A stretch of 64,000 nt of DNA from Flavobacteriaceae bacterium (GCA_002694465.1 NZMG01000003.1:77860-141859), one strand, 5' to 3'; shown: positions 38,002 to 47,315, numbered from the stretch's first letter. Made by a program: numbers and translations. Notes: generated by a model not told the origin, from the sequence alone.

Positions 38002-38199
38002 ACTACATAACATCGGCTATCCCCAAGCGGGTATTTAGGTAAAAGAAAAATAGTAACTTTATAAAAAATAGTAAACTACTCCGACAAAACCACGGTGGCG
38101 GCACCCACCTACGCTGATTCGCACGCTGCTTTGCAGCTGCCGATGCTCGGCCGAATCAGCCGCCCAGTCGCCGCCTGGGGATAGCCGGAGACGTTGTAC
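38002..38199 (+). repeat. attC-like site 2 (~198 bp)
   Basis: Outer arm ACTACATAAC (38002-38011) complements the start of its own cassette (GTTATGTAGT at 37722). Inner arms CGGCTATCCCC (38014-38024) and GGGGATAGCCGG (38177-38188) are exact. Further pairing GCTGATTCG / CGAATCAGC lies inside. The next core GTTGTACATA begins at 38193. Confidence 0.75.
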
Positions 38200-38213
38200 A
38201 TAATGCGGAAAAA

Positions 38214-38705
38214 ATGATAGTCCGACCACATAAAATATTGCTGATTAAGAAAAATTTTATCGAATTTTCATTCAATGAGGACGAAGATGACGATGTAGAA
38301 ATAATACCCAATTTTGAGAAATTTAAAACTCTGAATTCAGCAGAACAGTATTTCCTTGCAGACAACTATAACTGGGACGATGGACCAATTGTATTGGACT
38401 GGATAATTGACAGTCCAAAATGTGACAAAGGAACTGCTTCATTAATATTTTGGAGAGCGGAACCTGACTTCTATTTTGACTATACAGCGGAAACAATCGA
38501 AGACTATGAAAAACCTGTTTGGAATTTATTGCAAAAGATTGTGAAAAAATTTAGGGAAAACGGATTTAATAATAGTAAACTCAAATTTGACCCAATAGCA
38601 GAAGGATATAAAACTGACTGGAAAACTGAATTGGATATTTGGGAAATTCCAGCTGAATTAAAAATAACAACGAAAGGAAAAAAACCGTTCGTATTTGGAC
38701 TTTGA
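38214..38705 (+). CDS. Cassette 3: DUF4274-like protein
   Basis: A 163-aa protein. The segment AEQYFLADNYNWDDGPIVLDWIIDSPKCDKGTASLIFWRAEP fits the DUF4274 family pattern (NYNWDDG, then WI, then P-CD-GTA-L-FW), seen in polymorphic-toxin and immunity contexts; the assignment is by eye. It begins 20 bases after the cassette core at 38193. The end arm TATGTACAAC (38722-38731) mirrors the cassette start GTTGTACATA. The 17.7-kb element is inserted just beyond. Confidence 0.7.
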   Translation: MIVRPHKILLIKKNFIEFSFNEDEDDDVEIIPNFEKFKTLNSAEQYFLADNYNWDDGPIVLDWIIDSPKCDKGTASLIFWRAEPDFYFDYTAETIEDYEKPVWNLLQKIVKKFRENGFNNSKLKFDPIAEGYKTDWKTELDIWEIPAELKITTKGKKPFVFGL

Positions 38706-38721
38706 AAAATGGAAAAAGCAC

Positions 38722-38755
38722 TATGTACAACAATGTATTATATTAATTAACTCAT
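38722..38755 (+). repeat. attC-like site 3, left half, interrupted by the mobile element
   Basis: Outer arm TATGTACAAC (38722-38731) is followed by AAT and the inner arm GTATTAT...ACTCAT (38735-38755). Its partner ATGAGTGATAATAC lies at 56462-56475 on the far side of the element, so the element occupies the loop. Confidence 0.65.
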
Positions 38756-38757
38756 AT

Positions 38758-38776
38758 AACCCTTATAAATAAAGGG
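38758..38776. repeat. Left attachment repeat of the element
   Basis: AACCCTTATAAATAAAGGG, identical to 56422-56440. Confidence 0.85.
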
Positions 38777-38856
38777 CTTAAAAAGATTATTTAAAAAAAG
38801 GTACAACATAGGTATAACATTTTAACCTAAAATTTGAAGAGATCTAAAAGCATAAA

Positions 38857-38889
38857 AAAACCGCTTCTAAATTAATAGAAACGGTTTTT
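38857..38889 (-). terminator. Terminator of the DUF6266 gene
   Basis: Stem AAAACCG(C)TTCTA / TAGAA(A)CGGTTTT with an A/T-rich loop, 25 bases after the stop on the minus strand. Confidence 0.75.
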
Positions 38890-38913
38890 AATATGTATTT
38901 AAACTTAAAGTTA

Positions 38914-39555
38914 TTAAGCTGCCGTACCAGAGCCTAAATACACACTATTCGATACTTGTGTACCATCAGCAGAAACAAACGCCATAAATAGCTCTACTGT
39001 GTCTCCTGCATAGGTATTCGGTATAGTAATTACTTGAGAACCTACAGTTCTATCAGCACCATCAAGAATTGATACAGATTCTTTTTTACTTGGATTGTAA
39101 ACTAATACCATCGCTTTATCGGTTGCGTTTGCATTACCTTCTGCCGAGTTATCATCCCAATCAAAAGTTACTTGTCCTGGTGTTGCTAAATCGGTTGAAC
39201 CATTTAAAACACTAGACAAAGAACCTCTACTCAATAAAGCTAAAGAATAATCGATTGTAAAGTTAGGTGCGATACCTCCTACTGCATTATTTAATACATA
39301 AGACATTGCAGCATTAAATTCTGTTTTCTTAACAGCAAAAGCCTTATATCCAACTTTAATAAAATCGCTTGTCGCTTGAAGATATTCCAATGTAATAGTA
39401 AACTTATTACGTTGATTTACCTGTCCTTCTGTTCGTGGATTCGCCACGCTTGCTGGCTTGATTCTGATGTAGTCAATACCTTTCCAACTACCGCCAATAA
39501 TACTACCTACCTTTCCGGATAGACTTCCTAAAATACCTTGTGGAATTTTTCCCAT
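38914..39555 (-). CDS. DUF6266 family protein
   Basis: A 213-aa protein without signal peptide: MGKIPQGILGSLSGKVGSIIGGSWKGIDYIRIKP, ASVANPRTEGQVNQRNKF, then a beta-rich C-terminal domain ending SNSVYLGSGTAA. The pattern matches DUF6266, a family frequent in Bacteroidetes mobile elements and prophages, of unknown role. The sharing of 'GILG.LSGKVG' and 'NPRT..Q..QR.KF' with phage-associated proteins suggests a structural or surface role, but this is speculative. Confidence 0.8.
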   Translation of the reverse strand: MGKIPQGILGSLSGKVGSIIGGSWKGIDYIRIKPASVANPRTEGQVNQRNKFTITLEYLQATSDFIKVGYKAFAVKKTEFNAAMSYVLNNAVGGIAPNFTIDYSLALLSRGSLSSVLNGSTDLATPGQVTFDWDDNSAEGNANATDKAMVLVYNPSKKESVSILDGADRTVGSQVITIPNTYAGDTVELFMAFVSADGTQVSNSVYLGSGTAA

Positions 39556-39692
39556 TTTTATAACAATTTAAAATTAATACTTGTTCGGACTTGGTACGGA
39601 CTTGATATTGCTTTTAAACCTTTTTTACATTACTAATATAACGAGAATTATGCCATTTTGTTACTGTTTTAGGCTTGTCTGATGCCTTTGCG

Positions 39693-40133
39693 TTAAGCTT
39701 CTTTTGTTTGCATTAGTTTGAAACAATTACGGATGTATGCGACCTTTAAAACTGCCATTTTATCAATGACATTTTGTAGCTCTTTTTCCTTTTTACTGAT
39801 AACCTCAACCGCTTTTATGTGTTTTTGCATCTGGTCGCTGACATTATGAGAAGATTTGATGCCATTTTTAAGCGTATTTCTGCAATCATCTACAGAAATA
39901 AACGGAATAACACTACCTTTTAAATAATAAGCGTAAAAACCGCCAATTTGCATCATCATAGATAAGTGAAAAAGCGTGTTTTTTTCTGCTTCCGTATTTG
40001 TGATTACTACAAAACAGTTAGGACAAGGGTTTGAGAGCGGCTTTCCGCTGTTAAGCCCTTTGTTTAGGATAAAAAAATGAGGGTTCGAGTAGGTTCTTCC
40101 GATTTGGTGGGTTTTCATTTCAAAATAAGACAT
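39693..40133 (-). CDS. DUF6943 family protein
   Basis: A 146-aa protein beginning MSYFEMKTHQIGRTYSNPHFFILNKGLNSGKPLSNPCPNCFVV, followed by GSVIPFISVDDCRNTLKNGI and a C-terminal helical stretch. This fits a small Bacteroidetes family (DUF6943) found on mobile elements. Function unknown. Four cysteines include a CPNC pair that might bind metal. Confidence 0.7.
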   Translation of the reverse strand: MSYFEMKTHQIGRTYSNPHFFILNKGLNSGKPLSNPCPNCFVVITNTEAEKNTLFHLSMMMQIGGFYAYYLKGSVIPFISVDDCRNTLKNGIKSSHNVSDQMQKHIKAVEVISKKEKELQNVIDKMAVLKVAYIRNCFKLMQTKEA

Positions 40134-40414
40134 AGCTATCCAATTAAAAGTTCGCTACGCTCACACATATTTTTTTTGAAAATGAAAAAGAAAAAAATTA
40201 AAAAAAGAAAGCCTTCCGCTTTGTGGCGAGGGAAAGGCTGTCAAGCTTTTTTTAAAAAAGTTTTTTAGGAATATTATTGAAATTGAAACTGCTTTAATTT
40301 AAATGAAAAGTTGCTTTAAAACTGTAATAAAAAGTTTTTTAAAAAACCGTAGGCTTGAGCTTTATAGCCTTATAGCGTGGGCTGTAGGTAGCCACATATA
40401 TTTGCTATCTTTTA

Positions 40415-40582
40415 TTAATTTAATGTTATACCTGCCAATATAACTATAATAACAAGCATTATAATTGTGAAAAGTTTAGTGCCAAAAGAATCATCACCTT
40501 CAGGATTTTCGATTTTATTACCGTTTTTATCTAAATCGTGAGGAAAGAATAAATCGAATAAATTTTCAAACATTTGTTTCAT
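40415..40582 (-). CDS. Small single-span membrane protein
   Basis: From the Met at 40582 the product is 55 aa: MKQMFENLFDLFFPHDLDKNGNKIENPEGDDSF then GTKLFTIIMLVIIVILAGITLN as a C-terminal membrane helix. A longer frame from 40615 is less likely. The DLDKNGNK stretch resembles a calcium-binding loop by eye. Not recognised otherwise. Confidence 0.55.
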   Translation of the reverse strand: MKQMFENLFDLFFPHDLDKNGNKIENPEGDDSFGTKLFTIIMLVIIVILAGITLN

Positions 40583-40615
40583 ACTATAAATATAACTTTT
40601 CTGGGGAATTAACAC

Positions 40616-41019
40616 TTAAAAAAATAGGTTTTAGTATCGTATTGAGCGTTGGATGAAGCGTTTGTATGGGTAGCGTTTTAAATAGTTGTTTGATAAAACA
40701 GCATTTAAACAAGCTACTTATACAGGACTTCTAGACAATAGCTTATTGCTTTTTTGAGGTACGATAAAAAGTAATGTGCTATGGCGTATTACTATACTTT
40801 ATAAACCTATTTTTTTATAACCGCTGACTTGGGTGGTGGGGAAAAGTGGATTTTATGAAAAACAAAAAACTAAAAGAATTGTTTACAACTTTGTTTAGAA
40901 ATTATATAATTAAAAATACAATTTAATTTAATTTTTATATATTTGCAGAATAAAAAATATCTCTGCGCCAACAGAGATACTAAATTTTCGGTCGTACCGA
41001 TAATAAATATTTTAATTCT
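40616..41019. other. Intergenic region with operator-like repeats at its right end
   Basis: No gene over ~400 bases. Near the right end are a possible -7 box TATATTTG (40939-40946), an inverted repeat TATCTCTG / CAGAGATA (40959-40980) and TCGGT-CGT-ACCGA (around 40989-41001), the last recurring before the next gene. The left part has no recognised structure. Confidence 0.5.
40989..41001. promoter_or_regulatory. Candidate operator 1 of the HTH/ImmA-IrrE pair
   Basis: TCGGTCGTACCGA is palindromic and lies ~20 bases before the 207-aa gene; its core CGGTCGTAC recurs inverted at 41660-41668, before the regulator gene. Confidence 0.5.
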
Positions 41020-41643
41020 ATGGTACAAATGTACAAAAATAATTTGAATTTACGTCAAAACAAAAGGCGCATTGCAACGATAAAGGGTGCAAAATTCGAT
41101 TTAAAAAGCGAACTTCCTTTAATGTTTAAAGCATTTAAGGAAGCGTATGAACTTTACGAAAGTGAAATCACTAAAACACCTCCAGAAGCGAGAGCGAGAG
41201 GTTATGAAGCATCATTGTTGAACTCAAAAATGATACAATGTATTCAGAAGTATTTTCCCAATCATTGGAAGTTTGGTAAATACAAAAGATTTACACTGCG
41301 AACGAATGGCTATATTATTTTATTCAAAAAATTGGATAAATATGATAAGCCTATGAATATTAAAACAAAATCAGTGGAAGCTATTTCCAATCAGCTCTCA
41401 CTACCTTTGTTTAATGATACTAATTTTGTTGAAGAACCTATATTATTCTTTGGATATAAGAAGAATAGTATAGGAATTATTTCTGAACCTAAATTAGTTT
41501 ATGTAGATGAAGAACGAGTGAAGTGGGTTGTAACTGTTGATGATATTAATATTAATAATACAATAGATATGACTACGAAACCACAAAAAGCCGCTACCCC
41601 TTTAATAAGAGAAGGGAAAAAAGGCAACAAAAAAATTGGCTAA
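41020..41643 (+). CDS. Uncharacterised 207-aa partner of an ImmA/IrrE peptidase
   Basis: A basic 207-aa protein (MVQMYKNNLNLRQNKRRIATIKGAKFDLKSELPLMFKAFKEAYELYESEITK, FPNHWKFGKYKRFTLRTNGYIILFKKLDK, ending IREGKKGNKKIG). No family recognised. It lies 58 bases upstream of an Xre-ImmA/IrrE gene on the same strand, and both are preceded by the same operator-like motif, so the two probably form a two-gene unit such as a toxin-antitoxin or defence pair. Which role this protein plays cannot be told. Confidence 0.7.
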   Translation: MVQMYKNNLNLRQNKRRIATIKGAKFDLKSELPLMFKAFKEAYELYESEITKTPPEARARGYEASLLNSKMIQCIQKYFPNHWKFGKYKRFTLRTNGYIILFKKLDKYDKPMNIKTKSVEAISNQLSLPLFNDTNFVEEPILFFGYKKNSIGIISEPKLVYVDEERVKWVVTVDDININNTIDMTTKPQKAATPLIREGKKGNKKIG

Positions 41644-41655
41644 TTATTAACCCTA

Positions 41656-41670
41656 TCGAGTACGACCGAT
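41656..41670. promoter_or_regulatory. Candidate operator 2 of the HTH/ImmA-IrrE pair
   Basis: TCGAGTACGACCGAT carries GTACGACCG, the reverse complement of the core of operator 1, inside ATCG...CGAT ends, 32 bases before the regulator ATG. Confidence 0.5.
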
Positions 41671-41701
41671 TATTTTTTAAAAGAACCTTTAAAATAAAGA
41701 T

Positions 41702-42769
41702 ATGAAAATCAATCACAAACAGTTAACATTTGCGAGAGAATACAGAGGATATTCACAAACAGATTTATCTTCTATGATTGATGGATTGTCACAACCAAAC
41801 TTATCAAAGTTTGAAAAAGGATTAAGTACATTGTCAGATGAATTACTGTTAAAAATAGTATCCTTTTTAGACTTTCCATTTGAATTTTTAAGCAAGAACA
41901 TATCTAATGAATCAAATACTGCTCATTATAGAAAAAGAACAACCATAACAAAAAAAGACAGAACAGATATTGAGCATAGTTACAAATTAATAGGCTATAT
42001 AATAGACGAAATGGCTGATTCGTTAATGTGGCCTGATTTTGCTTTTAAAACTTTAGATATAGAAGATGGCTATACACCAGAATATATAGCGAATTATACT
42101 AGGAAATTTTTAGGGCTAAAACCTAACGAACCTGTAAAAGATATTTGTAATCTTTTAGAGGTTAATGGAATTATTATAGCAGAACTTGATGCTTTTGAAA
42201 AATTTGATGGTGTATCCTTTGAAACAGATAATGGATATCCGGTAATCGTTTTGAATAAAAATTTCAGCAATGACCGAAAAAGATTTACACTTGCACACGA
42301 GCTTGGACATTTATTGATGCACTCAATAAACAATCCTGCAATACCAAAACATAGAAAAAAAGAATTAGAAAATGAGGCTAATACTTTTGCTTCTGAATTT
42401 TTAATGCCCAAAGCAGCTATAAAAAACTCACTCTATGATTTAAGGTTATCAGATTTAGCAGAGTATAAAAGATATTGGCTTACCTCTATGGCATCAATAA
42501 TAAGAAGAGCAAAAGACCTCGACTGTATAACAAAAGAAACATACACTTACTTAAACATAGAGTTTAGTAGAAAAGGTTGGAAGAAGAAAGAACCTTTTGA
42601 TATATACATAGACACACCTGAATTGTACAGAAAAGGATATTTAATGCATAAAACAGATTTGGCTTATTCTGATTTTGAATTAGCTACTGGTTTCACTCTA
42701 CCTGTTGATATAATTAAAAGATACTGTGAAACAAATAAACATCAAACTAGGTTAAGAGTTTTACCATAG
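41702..42769 (+). CDS. Xre HTH regulator fused to ImmA/IrrE metallopeptidase
   Basis: A 355-aa protein: N-terminal Cro/CI helix-turn-helix (QLTFAREYRGYSQTDLSSMIDGLSQPNLSKFEKGLSTLSDELLLKIVSFL), then a COG2856-type zinc peptidase domain with the motif FTLAHELGHLLMH and the downstream ENEANTFASEFLMPK glutamate. Such proteins act as repressors or antitoxins that are released by proteolysis. The gene ends without an obvious terminator before the long non-coding stretch. Confidence 0.88.
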   Translation: MKINHKQLTFAREYRGYSQTDLSSMIDGLSQPNLSKFEKGLSTLSDELLLKIVSFLDFPFEFLSKNISNESNTAHYRKRTTITKKDRTDIEHSYKLIGYIIDEMADSLMWPDFAFKTLDIEDGYTPEYIANYTRKFLGLKPNEPVKDICNLLEVNGIIIAELDAFEKFDGVSFETDNGYPVIVLNKNFSNDRKRFTLAHELGHLLMHSINNPAIPKHRKKELENEANTFASEFLMPKAAIKNSLYDLRLSDLAEYKRYWLTSMASIIRRAKDLDCITKETYTYLNIEFSRKGWKKKEPFDIYIDTPELYRKGYLMHKTDLAYSDFELATGFTLPVDIIKRYCETNKHQTRLRVLP

Positions 42770-42972
42770 TATAATAATAACTATTGGTTAACGAAATGAA
42801 ACAAGCAAAGACTTGAGGTAAGGAATACTTGGACTTAACGATGGTTTTGTGCAGCTTGAATGAGATAACGAATATTATTATCAAATAACGGAATCCTTAA
42901 AATGTACAGATGTTTAATATTTGTTCAAAATGTGGTTTAATGTACGGAATTGCGCGTTGGAATAGTGGATAT

Positions 42973-43068
42973 TTTACATAATACCAGTTATAGCTACAAA
43001 ATGCATTAACACTGCGATAGCAAACCTTTGAAAAGTGCCGTTTGCTACTATAACTTGTATTATGTAAA
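42973..43068. repeat. Long nested inverted repeat resembling the cassette sites
   Basis: Outer arms TTTACATAATACcAGTTATAG (42973-42993) and CTATAACTTGTATTATGTAAA (43048-43068) pair almost perfectly. Inner arms TAGCAAAC / GTTTGCTA pair as well. The form ACATAAT...TTATAGC / GCTA...TATAA...ATTATGT recalls the cassette folding sites, but the conserved CGGCTAT/GTT parts are absent. Confidence 0.6.
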
Positions 43069-43295
43069 CATAGCTTTGGGTAGTTTTTGGTGTGAGCGTC
43101 GGAAACAGCTTTTTACTTTTTTATTGTACCTATTTATTAAAATATAAAAGTTTAAATAAAACAAGTAATGTGCTGTATGAGGATTGGCAACCAAAAACTA
43201 CAAGCGCGTTGGCGAGCGGAACAAAATAAAAGACAGAGGATTTTGAGGTACGAAAAAACTGGGTTTTATTTTGTGGGGCAATAATGTAAATAAAG

Positions 43296-43321
43296 AAAGC
43301 CTCACAAAAATGCGAGGCTTT
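43296..43321. terminator. Terminator-like stem
   Basis: Stem AAAGCCTC / GAGGCTTT with a 10-base loop; it lies between convergent genes. Confidence 0.65.
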
Positions 43322-43458
43322 GAAAATTTTCTTCTAGCGCTAGGCTGTCCAAACTAAATCCTGCTATAAATAGCTGTCCAGATGTCGTTCTGCCTATACG
43401 ATAGTACAAATATATAAAATAAATAGCTTAATTAAGCTGTTTTTGTAAAAATTAACAA

Positions 43459-44034
43459 TTAATCAAGGTATTCATACGAATCAATTTCATTTATCTTACC
43501 ATTATTGAATTGCAATAATTTAGAATAATTATTTTCAAATTCTATACCAAACTGACCAACAGAGAAATTAAAATCATCACTTTTCAAAGCTGTAACCAAT
43601 GTAACTTCAATTGTATTAAGATTTATAAAATGATATTCTACAACTATATTTAGAAATATTTCATCTTCAATTAATTCTTTTAGAATCAAACGAATATTAT
43701 GAACCTTATTTGGTGGATGGTTTAAAAAGACAAAATTCTTATGTTTTAATGAATAATATAGTATATGCTTAAAAGATTTTATTAAAACAGGCTCTATGTT
43801 TGAATACTCAATACCATCACGTACAGTGCCATCGTCTGAACCGTGATAAACTCTATTTTGATAATGTTTATCAATCCAAATTTCTATATTTAATTGTTCA
43901 TTAAAAACTAAAGTTTTTTTAGCATTATCAGAAGAAGCATTTTTTGTAAAACCTTCTTCAACTATAATTGTTTCCTTAATTGCACTCGTGGTTACTTTTT
44001 CACGAATAATTCTCTTTCTTTTAGATTTTGCCAT
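43459..44034 (-). CDS. Uncharacterised protein encoded behind hsdR
   Basis: A 191-aa protein with a basic N-terminus (MAKSKRKRIIREKVTTSA) and an alpha/beta core (FNEQLNIEIWIDKHYQNRVYHGSDDGTVRDGIEYSNIEPVLIKSFKHILYYS, then VEYHFINLNTIEVTLVTALKSDDFNF). Family not recognised. It begins 8 bases after the hsdR stop and is probably the last gene of the RM operon, so an accessory defence role is possible. Confidence 0.72.
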   Translation of the reverse strand: MAKSKRKRIIREKVTTSAIKETIIVEEGFTKNASSDNAKKTLVFNEQLNIEIWIDKHYQNRVYHGSDDGTVRDGIEYSNIEPVLIKSFKHILYYSLKHKNFVFLNHPPNKVHNIRLILKELIEDEIFLNIVVEYHFINLNTIEVTLVTALKSDDFNFSVGQFGIEFENNYSKLLQFNNGKINEIDSYEYLD

Positions 44035-44042
44035 AAACTATT

Positions 44043-47000
44043 TTATATCGTTTTCTCAAAATCATCGCAAAGTTGGTTTACTATATCTTCTGTTTCTTTA
44101 ATGAAGAATTGACCTAATGTTTTACGATTTCTTCTGATGTATTTTTTATAGATTATTTCAAAGTCTTTATAGATTTCGTCTTCATCAAAAACGGTTTTAG
44201 TACTTTTCATTTTTGCAATTAAACGAGCACCTTCCTTATTTACATAATCAAAAAAGGCTTCTATTTTATTTTGAAAATCTAATATTAAGGCTTCAATTTC
44301 TTCTTCCTCTTCATTACGTTTTTCTATTACTGCTAGAATATCAAACTTATATTGTTTACCTGGTTTGCCTGATGGTTCATTATCGTTTGGCTTACTTTTA
44401 GGTTTTGTTGTTTCTTCTGGTGGTGCAACTATACCTATTCTGTTATCAAAATACACTTCAACATCATCTATTAACTCTGTTGTACCTGTTAATGAATTAT
44501 ATAAGACACTATATCTATACCAAAACTCTGTAAAATATTCATCGCTATATTTATCATCAATTTCAATTACAAATGCTATTAGATTTAATATTTTGAAATA
44601 CTTATTAATGTTATGCTTTAGCTTTTTAGCTTCTTCTGGTTGCTTTCTTACAAATTGAGTTATTGTGTTTTCTAAATCTAAAATAGGCTGTATATCTTCC
44701 TTTTTTCCTTGCTGGTAGAGTTTAAAGGATTGGAAATGCTGTTTAAAGATATTGTCTTGATTTAAGCCCTCGTATATTTCTTGTAATAGTTGCTCTTGCC
44801 CTAGTGGGTCAAAATCACTTACTACAACATTACTAAAGTGTTCAAATGCTTGTTTGATGTTATTTACATTTACGTTTTTATAGGATAAGTCAATAATTTT
44901 ACAGTCCTTTTTATACTTACCTGCTGTTCTATTAACTCTTGAAATTGTTTGTATTGCATTGATACCGCTAATCTCTTTATCTAAAAATAAGGTATGTAAT
45001 TTAGGTTCATCAAAACCTGTTTGTAGTTTATCTACTACTATGATTAAACCATTCTTTTTGATAGCAAAATTTTGCAATACTTTGGCTTCTGATAAACCAC
45101 CGTTTAGCGTTGTTGCGCTTTCATATTTTTGGCCATCTGAACTATACACTATATAGATTGGTGCATCTTTAAAACGTTCATATTTCTTTTCTTCTACAAA
45201 CTCATTAAAATACTGCTGTATATACTTTCGATATTTTATAGCTGCTTTGATAGAAGAAGCTGCAAACATTGCTTTAGCTGTACCTCGAATATTGTGATAA
45301 ACCGCAGTTACTAATCGTTTGGCAACAAACTTTGAAATAGCTTCAATACGTTCTTCGTTCTCGTAAATGTTCTTTTTACTAATCCTGTATTTCTTACCAT
45401 TAGCATCTACACCTGCATCTGGATTATCAGGTAATGATTGCTCATAATACCCTGTGTCTCTTTCAAAACCTTCAGTTGCATCATCTGGCTTTTCAAAGTA
45501 CATTTTAGCTGATACCGGAACAATACCTTTAATTGGATTTAAAATATAACCATCTTCAATAGCTTCTTTCATTGTATAACTATCAAACGGAACCCATATT
45601 TTTTCAGCTTCTGCATATTTGTTATACTCCCCAAAACGTGCTAAAGTAACATCGCTTGGTGTTGCAGTAAAACCTATGATTAGGTTTTTCTTTTTGTATT
45701 CCTTTTTATACTCTTTATTGGAATCGAAACTGTTTTGTAACTCATCAAATAACGATACCATTTCTTCGTGCTGTGTACCACTATTAGAACGGTGTATTTC
45801 ATCAATTAAAAAAGCAATACGCAAAGTTGATAATGTCTTTACTACCTCATCATCTAAAAACTCTCTTATTGAATTGAACTTTTGAAGATTGACTACAACA
45901 ATACGTTTATCTGTATTTAAGGCTTCTAAAAATGATTTTTTACTGTTAGCTTCTATGAACATACTATTAGCAATATTCATATTATACATTTTACTATCTA
46001 ACTGATCACGTAATTGCACTCTATCTACAACCAACATTATTTTATCGTAAACAAACTCATCATTTTTACGTAAATCTTTCAACATTAAAGATGACCAACC
46101 TATGATATTACTTTTACCAAAACCTGCTGCATATTGCAGTAGCAATGAATATACATTTTTATTGTTTTGATATTTCTGTCTTTTAGTAATTAGTTCTTCA
46201 ATTTGTGAAGCTCCTAAACCTTTTTCAGTTAGTTGTTGTCTTAATTTATTGATGAAATAATCTGGTTCGTCCTCGTGTTCTAAAAACTCATCTATTTTGC
46301 TAATGATTTTATCTGCACCGAATTTTTGTTTTGGTCTTGGTGCTATTAGCCTACCATCATTATGCTTGTATTCTTTTTGTTTTCCTTTTTCTGATTTTAC
46401 TAATTCACGCTCAATAAAGTTGTAATACAATATCTCACGCTCTATCATTTTTTTACCGTACAAGGCTTTAAAAACCTCTTCAAAACGTTCTTGTTTGTTG
46501 GCTTCTCTGTTTAGTACTGGATATGACTTTAAATCGTAAGCTACTTTAGTTTTATACTCTTCAAAATCAAAGGATTTATCTTCAACTTTAGATTTTATGG
46601 TATCAAAGTGATTGCCTATGTTTCTAATGATAAACGTATCTTGAACATCTGTAGTTGTTATATGTATTGCCTTTTCAAATATTTTTAAAAAGTCTTTGCG
46701 AATACTTTTATCTACATCATTACCATCTGCTATTTCTAGATAATTAGTTACTGCCTTTTGGTAATCGTTAGCTATTTTAGTTTTGCCATCTTTACTAGCT
46801 GTTTGATTATTATAGTTTGATTTTAGCTCTGAATAGCCTAAAAATATACCATTGACAAAAAAGGTAATATCTGGTCTAAAACTGAACTGTTTTTTGCCTT
46901 GATAGTGATACATATATGGCAACTCTTGTACTACAGAAAATATATTTTCTTCAAATAGTTTATCACCGTGAGTAATGCTACCACTTGGGTAAAAGAGATT

Positions 47001-47315
47001 AATTTTAACCCCTTTGAATGTGACAGATTTATTATTATTAATAAATAATGCCATATTCATAGACTCTCCAATACGTTTGTTTAAAAACTCTTGAAATTCT
47101 TGAAGTAGCTCTTTTTCGTTATTATCAAACTTCTTTAATAATGTTCTATATGCTTTTTTATTTAAAGTAGTTTCGCTGATGAACTCTTTTAAATCTTCAA
47201 CAACAAAATGAAGCTTTGATACTGTATTAGCTTTAACCTCTTTATACCCTAAACCATTGGTAGGATTGGTGAAGAAGCTCATTAAGTATTTATCTTGTAA
47301 TATTAGTTCATCCAT
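44043..47315 (-). CDS. hsdR: Type I restriction enzyme, R subunit
   Basis: A 1090-aa HsdR. The nuclease domain has Asp149 and Glu163-x-Lys165 (FRPDITFFVNGIFLGYSELK); the motor has Walker A GFGKSN (398-403), DEIH (505-508), TAT in GFTATPSD and the later SRVNRT motif; a helical C-terminal region follows. The subunit cleaves DNA after ATP-driven translocation when the target is unmodified. hsdS ends 2 bases upstream, and the genes form one operon. Confidence 0.95.
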   Translation of the reverse strand: MDELILQDKYLMSFFTNPTNGLGYKEVKANTVSKLHFVVEDLKEFISETTLNKKAYRTLLKKFDNNEKELLQEFQEFLNKRIGESMNMALFINNNKSVTFKGVKINLFYPSGSITHGDKLFEENIFSVVQELPYMYHYQGKKQFSFRPDITFFVNGIFLGYSELKSNYNNQTASKDGKTKIANDYQKAVTNYLEIADGNDVDKSIRKDFLKIFEKAIHITTTDVQDTFIIRNIGNHFDTIKSKVEDKSFDFEEYKTKVAYDLKSYPVLNREANKQERFEEVFKALYGKKMIEREILYYNFIERELVKSEKGKQKEYKHNDGRLIAPRPKQKFGADKIISKIDEFLEHEDEPDYFINKLRQQLTEKGLGASQIEELITKRQKYQNNKNVYSLLLQYAAGFGKSNIIGWSSLMLKDLRKNDEFVYDKIMLVVDRVQLRDQLDSKMYNMNIANSMFIEANSKKSFLEALNTDKRIVVVNLQKFNSIREFLDDEVVKTLSTLRIAFLIDEIHRSNSGTQHEEMVSLFDELQNSFDSNKEYKKEYKKKNLIIGFTATPSDVTLARFGEYNKYAEAEKIWVPFDSYTMKEAIEDGYILNPIKGIVPVSAKMYFEKPDDATEGFERDTGYYEQSLPDNPDAGVDANGKKYRISKKNIYENEERIEAISKFVAKRLVTAVYHNIRGTAKAMFAASSIKAAIKYRKYIQQYFNEFVEEKKYERFKDAPIYIVYSSDGQKYESATTLNGGLSEAKVLQNFAIKKNGLIIVVDKLQTGFDEPKLHTLFLDKEISGINAIQTISRVNRTAGKYKKDCKIIDLSYKNVNVNNIKQAFEHFSNVVVSDFDPLGQEQLLQEIYEGLNQDNIFKQHFQSFKLYQQGKKEDIQPILDLENTITQFVRKQPEEAKKLKHNINKYFKILNLIAFVIEIDDKYSDEYFTEFWYRYSVLYNSLTGTTELIDDVEVYFDNRIGIVAPPEETTKPKSKPNDNEPSGKPGKQYKFDILAVIEKRNEEEEEIEALILDFQNKIEAFFDYVNKEGARLIAKMKSTKTVFDEDEIYKDFEIIYKKYIRRNRKTLGQFFIKETEDIVNQLCDDFEKTI

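Larger units (their letters stand above)
42770..43458. other. 690-base non-coding stretch with a long hairpin and terminator
   Basis: No credible coding frame. It contains a large nested inverted repeat (42973-43068) and a terminator-like stem (43296-43321). The first 200 bases and the stretch 43070-43290 show nothing recognisable. Confidence 0.6.

Noticed and set aside
38758..38776. Insertion of the element into a tRNA gene
   Set aside because: The repeat and its flanks show no tRNA arms or T-loop; the reconstructed flank is a cassette-type hairpin.
41020..42769. Assigning the ImmA/IrrE pair to a named anti-phage system
   Set aside because: The domain layout is suggestive but the 207-aa partner matches none that I can name with confidence.
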